Shown here piece by piece: positions 5,957-8,206 of a DNA stretch of 8,206 nt. The stretch spans positions 1 through 8,206 of the forward strand of contig VERC01000098.1 of assembly GCA_018882825.1 (NCBI GenBank), read 5' to 3'. The notes under the pieces are model-generated. The model ran no database searches. It was not told where the DNA came from and was given only the letters and a program-made list of their open reading frames with translations. The DNA comes from Acidimicrobiia bacterium (GTDB lineage Bacteria; Actinomycetota; Acidimicrobiia; Acidimicrobiales; Acidimicrobilacustridaceae). The translations under genes and the position numbers were made by a program. Numbering within the stretch: the stretch's first letter is position 1; the number at the start of each line of letters is the position of its first letter.

Positions 5957-8206
5957 TCAACTCTCGCCCGAGCGGGTCAACGAGTGCAGCAGGGCCCGCT
6001 CCACCTCGGCGAGATGCTCGTGGTCGGTCACCTTCCGACCGTGAGCATCACGGACGTAGAAGGAATCGACGGCATCGGTGTCGATCGTCTGGATCTTGGC
6101 CGACCGGATGTCGAGGTCGAGATCGTGGAGCGCCCGGGTGATCCGCCACAGCACACCGACCCCGTCCGGGGCCCGTACCTCGATCACGGTGGCGTCGTCG
6201 GAGAGGCCGTTGTCGATCAACACCTCAGGATGGGTGACCAGACCCGGCAGTCGGCGGGACCGGCGATAGGCGCGTGAGCGTTCGGCGAGGCGGGCCTCGA
6301 GCGCGAGGCGGCCATCGAGCGCGCGCTCGAGATCACGAACGACCCTCTCCCACGGCACGGTGTCACCGAAACTGGCGCGCACACGGAACTGCTCGAGTGC
6401 CATGCCCTCGTCGGTGGAGTGGGCGGCCGCCTCCAGCACGGTGAGCCCGGACAACGACAGCACGCCGGCCACTCGGGAGAACAGGCCCGGGCGATCGGGA
6501 CTGACCACGACGAGCGTGTCGTCGGAGGTCTCGATGAGGCGCCGACGCTGGGCCAGCAGATCGCGTTGGTGTGCCGTGGGGAACCCATCGTCGATGGCAT
6601 CGGCCACTTCACCGCCGCCGAGCACGTGAGTCACGCGGTCCACGAGCACGCCGACGAGTTCCTCCTTCCACGAACCCCACGCCGCCGGTCCGGTCGCCAT
6701 CGAATCGGCGGTGGTCAGACCGTCGAGGAGATGGAGGACCTCGAGCGAACCGACCCGGTCGGCGACGTAGCGGATCGTGCCGTCGTCGGAGAGATCCCGT
6801 CGGGTGGCGATGTCGGGGAGCAGGAGATGCTCGGCCACCATGATCTGCAGGACCTCGGTGTCGTGTCCGTCGAACCCCATGCGCGGCGCCATCTCACCTA
6901 CCAGTGAGATGCCGACCTCGGTGTGATCACCGGGCCGTCCCTTGCCGATGTCGTGCAACAGCGTGCCGACGACGAGGAGGTCGGGACGCTCGACGCGATC
7001 CGAGACACTCGCCGCGTTGGCGGCCGCCACCAGCAGGTGGTGGTCGACCGTGAACCGGTGGTAGGCGTTGCGTTGCGGACGACAGCGAACATCGGCCCAC
7101 TCCGGAACTATGGGCTCCCACAGTCCGAACTGGTCGAGCGTCTCGATGACGGCGATCGCCGGACGACCGGCGAGCAGGAGATCGACGAACAGTCGGCGCG
7201 CCTCCTCGTTCCACGGCCGGGGCAACGGTGCCGACGTGGCCAGTCTGGTGAGGAGCTCACGCGACAGGCGAGCATCGGCCCGGGCCGCCACAACTGCGGC
7301 CCGCAGGACGAGACAGGGATCATTGGTGGGATCGGCGCCCGGGGCCAACGACACGACCCCCTCGACGAGCGAGACTCCGGGAGCATCGTGGGCCGGCACG
7401 CGTCCGCGGCGACGCGATGGTCCCTCGAGTTGGGAGCGGACCCGCCACCACAGGTCGTCGGACACCCAGGCGATGGTGCGGGCCGCCTGCGACAACGACC
7501 GCATCAGGTCGTCGGCGTCGGGGTGGCCCAGCGCCGCCGCCACCGCGTCCTGCTCCTCGAGGGTGAGCACGTCAGAGGCGCGGCCCGTTCGACGATGCAG
7601 TTCGACGCGGGTCGAGAGCACGACCTCGTAGGCCTCGGCGATGGCTTCGTCGTCGCCCGGATGGAGGCCCATGCCGGCCAGTCCGGCCCAACCGATGGCA
7701 TGGACATCGCGAAGGCCGCCGCGTCCGTTCTTCAGGTCGGGCTCGAGCAGGAACGCCACCTCGCCAGCCCGCTCGTGCCGGTCGGTCCCGGCCCGATCCA
7801 GTTCGGTCAACCAACGCCGTGAACGCTTGTGCCACAACTGACGACCCTTGGTGGCCAACTCGTCGGTGAGTGCCCGGTCTCCGGCGAGATGTCGCACCGA
7901 TAGCACCGCAGTGGCGGTGTCGAGGTCGTCGGCAGCCAGTGACAGCGACTCCTTGACCGTGCGCACCGCGTGACCCAACTTCACGTCCGCGTCCCAGATG
8001 GGGTACCACACCCGATCGGCCAACTCGGCGACCTCGACCTTGGGCGCGTGCACCAGCCACACATCGAGATCACTGCCGGGTGACAACTCGGCTCGTCCGT
8101 AGCCGCCCACGGCCACCAATGCCGCGCCCTCCGACGGACCACCGGCGGCGGCCCAGAGTCGGGCCAACCAGTCGTCGACACGGGCCGAGAGTTCACGACA
8201 GAACGC
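5957..8206 (-). CDS. glnD: PII protein nucleotidyltransferase / nucleotidyl-removing enzyme GlnD (N-terminus cut by window edge)
   Basis: The frame is open from the right edge to TGA at 5957-5959, with 749 visible residues. A start at TTG 8165-8167 is not needed, because 13 more codons (beginning AFCRELSARVDDW) read through to the edge; perhaps some tens of residues are missing. Domains in order, numbered from the first visible codon: nucleotidyltransferase with GGYGRAELSPGSDLDVW (34-50; metal ligands D46 and D48), the GlnD block LLEPDLKNGRGGLRDVH (153-169), a metal-dependent HD domain with YHRFTVDHH (382-390) and LLHDIGKG (416-423), and two C-terminal ACT domains (about 565-633 and 673-743; VVVSPDRPGLFSRVAGVL, IEVRAPDGVGVLWRITRAL). 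GlnD modifies and demodifies PII according to glutamine, which the ACT domains sense. In studied actinobacteria the modification is adenylylation, not uridylylation. All active-site motifs are intact. The NUDIX gene follows after 23 bases; any amt or glnK gene would lie beyond the edge. Confidence 0.96.
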   Translation of the reverse strand, partial: AFCRELSARVDDWLARLWAAAGGPSEGAALVAVGGYGRAELSPGSDLDVWLVHAPKVEVAELADRVWYPIWDADVKLGHAVRTVKESLSLAADDLDTATAVLSVRHLAGDRALTDELATKGRQLWHKRSRRWLTELDRAGTDRHERAGEVAFLLEPDLKNGRGGLRDVHAIGWAGLAGMGLHPGDDEAIAEAYEVVLSTRVELHRRTGRASDVLTLEEQDAVAAALGHPDADDLMRSLSQAARTIAWVSDDLWWRVRSQLEGPSRRRGRVPAHDAPGVSLVEGVVSLAPGADPTNDPCLVLRAAVVAARADARLSRELLTRLATSAPLPRPWNEEARRLFVDLLLAGRPAIAVIETLDQFGLWEPIVPEWADVRCRPQRNAYHRFTVDHHLLVAAANAASVSDRVERPDLLVVGTLLHDIGKGRPGDHTEVGISLVGEMAPRMGFDGHDTEVLQIMVAEHLLLPDIATRRDLSDDGTIRYVADRVGSLEVLHLLDGLTTADSMATGPAAWGSWKEELVGVLVDRVTHVLGGGEVADAIDDGFPTAHQRDLLAQRRRLIETSDDTLVVVSPDRPGLFSRVAGVLSLSGLTVLEAAAHSTDEGMALEQFRVRASFGDTVPWERVVRDLERALDGRLALEARLAERSRAYRRSRRLPGLVTHPEVLIDNGLSDDATVIEVRAPDGVGVLWRITRALHDLDLDIRSAKIQTIDTDAVDSFYVRDAHGRKVTDHEHLAEVERALLHSLTRSGES

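Noticed and set aside
6923..7822. 299-codon plus-strand frame antisense to glnD
   Set aside because: Its length comes from the codon bias of glnD; the sequence is rich in Gly/Arg/His and shows no family motif.

Overview
The window is G+C-rich, densely coding chromosomal DNA, and most codons end in G or C. A PAC2-family protein of the actinobacterial type, a GlnD, GTG starts and gene starts without Shine-Dalgarno sites together suggest an actinobacterium. Acidimicrobiia is my best guess, but this is inference from gene content and style, not a database match. I see no mobile element, phage gene, CRISPR array, tRNA or rRNA. All intergenic gaps are shorter than about 120 bases.

Layout from left to right: (1) 1-458, plus strand, the C-terminal part of a family-2 glycosyltransferase of the polyprenyl/dolichyl-phosphate mannose synthase type. 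(2) 502-2797, minus strand, a two-gene operon: an NAD-dependent sugar-nucleotide epimerase (GTG start at 2797), then a UDP-sugar 6-dehydrogenase of the WbpA/WbpO/TviB type (start at 1818). (3) 2914-5203, plus strand, diverging from that operon: a multi-span GT-C (PMT/ArnT-like) membrane glycosyltransferase, overlapped at its 3' end by a PAC2-family gene. (4) 5220-8206, minus strand, converging on the PAC2 gene: glnD (N-terminus beyond the right edge), then a NUDIX hydrolase with an N-terminal NUDIX_N domain.

The left half reads as envelope glycan synthesis. The epimerase and dehydrogenase could together make a UDP-hexuronic acid such as UDP-GalNAcA. The GT2 enzyme would charge a polyprenyl phosphate with a sugar, and the GT-C enzyme would use such a lipid-linked donor outside the membrane. 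The right half is housekeeping: PII-dependent nitrogen control (glnD), nucleotide sanitation (NUDIX) and a possible proteasome-assembly relative (PAC2).

The most interesting pattern is in the gene starts. Four of them have a TANNNT hexamer ending 6-7 bases before the start codon and no well-placed Shine-Dalgarno site, as expected for leaderless transcripts. The operon-internal dehydrogenase instead has a good Shine-Dalgarno site. The divergent pair even shares an identical 10-mer at both starts. I found no convincing new biological system here.
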